In this document: in pieces, positions 61,142-62,253 of the stretch
Position numbering within the stretch: position 1 is the first letter of the stretch
Layout: each line of letters opens with the position of its first letter
Source of the DNA: an uncultured Rhodospirillales bacterium
GTDB taxonomy: Bacteria > Pseudomonadota > Alphaproteobacteria > Acetobacterales > Acetobacteraceae
DNA: 62,253 nucleotides
Assembly: GCA_903893975.1 (NCBI GenBank)
Contig: CAITOL010000078.1
Location: 1-62,253 of the forward strand
Direction of reading: 5' to 3'
Made by a program: the position numbers and the translations under genes
Notes under the pieces: generated by a model
Told to the model about the DNA's origin: nothing
Database searches by the model: none
What the model saw: only the letters and a program-made list of their open reading frames with translations

Positions 61142-62253
61142 CTATCTCAAAGTCTCCAGGTTTGACCCGGCTGCCCGCAGTACAAGTGCGGCCACCTCCC
61201 CCTGCCGCCGCGTCCCAGTCTTCGCCATAAGATTACGGATATGGCTGCGAACGGTATGCACGGATACGCCCCCATCTTTAGCCATGGCCTCGGCACTGCG
61301 CCCGAGGGCGACCTGAACCGCAATGGCAGCTTCGGCAGTGGTGAAACCAAACAGATCCTTAAGCAGCGCGGTCGATGGCGTTCCACGTTCGGGATCACGC
61401 AGCAACAGGATGGCGGCTGGTACTGATACACCAAATCCGTCGCGGGCAGGTCTAAATGGCGAAACCATCACACTCAGATCAGAGCGGCCTTGACGTCGGA
61501 TCCGCACGGCACCGCCCGGTGCCATCAAATGCCCCGCAGCGGTTGCGGCCGTACCCGCGATTAACTGCGCGAGCCGACGGCCTGCCGCACCGTCCCGGGC
61601 TGCCAACTGTCGCCCCCGCAGGAACACAGCATCGCCTGCGCGTAACATCGCTTCAGCGGCTGGGCTAGCCTGTAGAAGAGTACCGTCACCATCAACCACC
61701 AGAACCGCGCTACCGACTTGCTCCAACCCGAATTGCGCGGCCTGTTGGCCAACGGTGAGCCCAGTGAGCCGCCTACGCAATGCCAGCGCCCGGACGAAAT
61801 GCGGCTTCAAATGCCCAAGCAGGTCGCGCTCATGCTGAGAAAAATCCTCAATATCGGCCGGCCGATGCATACCCACGATCGCGGTCGCCTCCGAGCCGAC
61901 CGGAATCGCAACCCCGATAAGGTGGCGAACCCCAACCCGCCGGCACCAATCGTTGAAAAATTCACTGCGGATAAACTCAGCCTCGGGAACGACGTCGCTC
62001 CCCAAAAGGACGGTGCCAACATCCCACCGCGCCGCGCCCCGCACCCAGCTATCCAACCCGGCAAAATGCTGCTCGTATTCTTGCAACAACAAAGGCGACA
62101 CATCGGGCATCGCAGCCATCATCATGGCCATGCCCCCATCATTGGATCGCATTTGGAGCGTGCAGCTAACGGACCCGAACGCAGCGGCAAGGTCCTGCGC
62201 TAGCTCTGGCCAAAGCCGATCATCCTGGGCGGCATCATAGAGCTTGCCAATCA
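61142..62253 (-). CDS. LuxR-type transcriptional regulator (5' end outside window)
   Basis: At least 370 codons of a regulator with a C-terminal LuxR/NarL helix-turn-helix: FGFTTAEAAIAVQVALGRSA, then DGGVSVHTVRSHIRNLMAKT as the DNA-recognition part. The central region has PAS-like features (QVGSAVLVVDGDGTLLQASP). An ATG lies at 62150-62152, but the frame continues upstream to the window edge with normal protein sequence (IGKLYDAAQDDRLWPELAQD), so the true start is beyond 62253. Such single-chain regulators without a receiver domain usually bind a small ligand. Target genes unknown. Confidence 0.88.
   Translation of the reverse strand, partial: IGKLYDAAQDDRLWPELAQDLAAAFGSVSCTLQMRSNDGGMAMMMAAMPDVSPLLLQEYEQHFAGLDSWVRGAARWDVGTVLLGSDVVPEAEFIRSEFFNDWCRRVGVRHLIGVAIPVGSEATAIVGMHRPADIEDFSQHERDLLGHLKPHFVRALALRRRLTGLTVGQQAAQFGLEQVGSAVLVVDGDGTLLQASPAAEAMLRAGDAVFLRGRQLAARDGAAGRRLAQLIAGTAATAAGHLMAPGGAVRIRRQGRSDLSVMVSPFRPARDGFGVSVPAAILLLRDPERGTPSTALLKDLFGFTTAEAAIAVQVALGRSAEAMAKDGGVSVHTVRSHIRNLMAKTGTRRQGEVAALVLRAAGSNLETLR

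Overview
The window is GC-rich, densely packed chromosomal DNA from an alphaproteobacterium. The gene content points to the Rhodospirillales/Acetobacteraceae: an NDUFA12-type complex I accessory subunit, Coq7, an ELM1-family protein, zapA and ygfA flanking a 6S RNA, the purC-purS-purQ-purL-bolA-grxD string, and DUF2155/MlaD neighbours. Taxonomy is inferred from gene content only. I see no tRNA or rRNA gene, CRISPR array, prophage or insertion sequence. Most of the window reads as core metabolism with a few accessory catabolic cassettes.

Layout. 1-11.6 kb: a class I aldolase (cut by the left edge), zapA, an exported protein, 6S RNA, ygfA, a YmdB-like phosphodiesterase, purB, a TerC-family membrane protein, an AlgJ/AlgX-like protein, then the purine operon purC-S-Q-L with bolA and grxD on the reverse strand. 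11.7-17.2 kb: a double-DTG aspartic protease, then a complete CYP153 system (ferredoxin reductase, ferredoxin, P450) preceded by an MmsA-type aldehyde dehydrogenase. 17.3-26.4 kb: an accessory catabolic block with an orphan DctP-like binding protein, a second exported protein, a two-subunit molybdenum hydroxylase lacking an FAD subunit, and a divergent three-gene operon (LLM flavin monooxygenase, D-2-hydroxyacid dehydrogenase, aminotransferase), plus a zinc alcohol dehydrogenase. 26.5-31.1 kb: gcvT-gcvH-gcvP behind a tandem glycine riboswitch. 31.2-35.3 kb: glycerophosphodiesterase, Asp/Glu racemase, and the betaine-lipid genes btaA-btaB behind a three-repeat Pho box. 35.4-44.7 kb: mixed housekeeping genes (glyoxalase, tartrate/malate dehydrogenase, ELM1, pyrE, coq7, dsbB-like, otsB, DUF2155, mlaD, NDUFA12). 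44.8-54.2 kb: a degenerate protein derived from class II ribonucleotide reductase, RidA, an acyltransferase-like protein, HAD phosphatase, thioesterase, acyl-CoA dehydrogenase, an LrgA/LrgB pair, a 2-hydroxyacid dehydrogenase and glnS. 54.3-60.3 kb: tandem paralogous MFS transporters with similar hairpin leaders, an ornithine cyclodeaminase homologue, acyl-CoA dehydrogenase and an FAD amine/amino-acid oxidase. 60.3-62.25 kb: an AT-rich hairpin, a conserved hypothetical and a LuxR-type regulator cut by the right edge.

How the parts fit. Phosphate starvation probably drives btaAB to replace phospholipids with betaine lipids. Glycine probably switches on the cleavage system. CYP153 with its own electron-transfer chain would hydroxylate alkyl chains, and the neighbouring dehydrogenase could process an aldehyde product. 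The most unusual gene is the standalone NrdJ-derived protein at 44.9 kb: it keeps the TSCPD domain but lacks the catalytic cysteines, and two NrdR-like boxes sit exactly 32 bp apart upstream of it. At whole-window scale the plus strand changes from G-rich to C-rich around 36-45 kb regardless of gene direction, which is the sign expected where replication forks converge.
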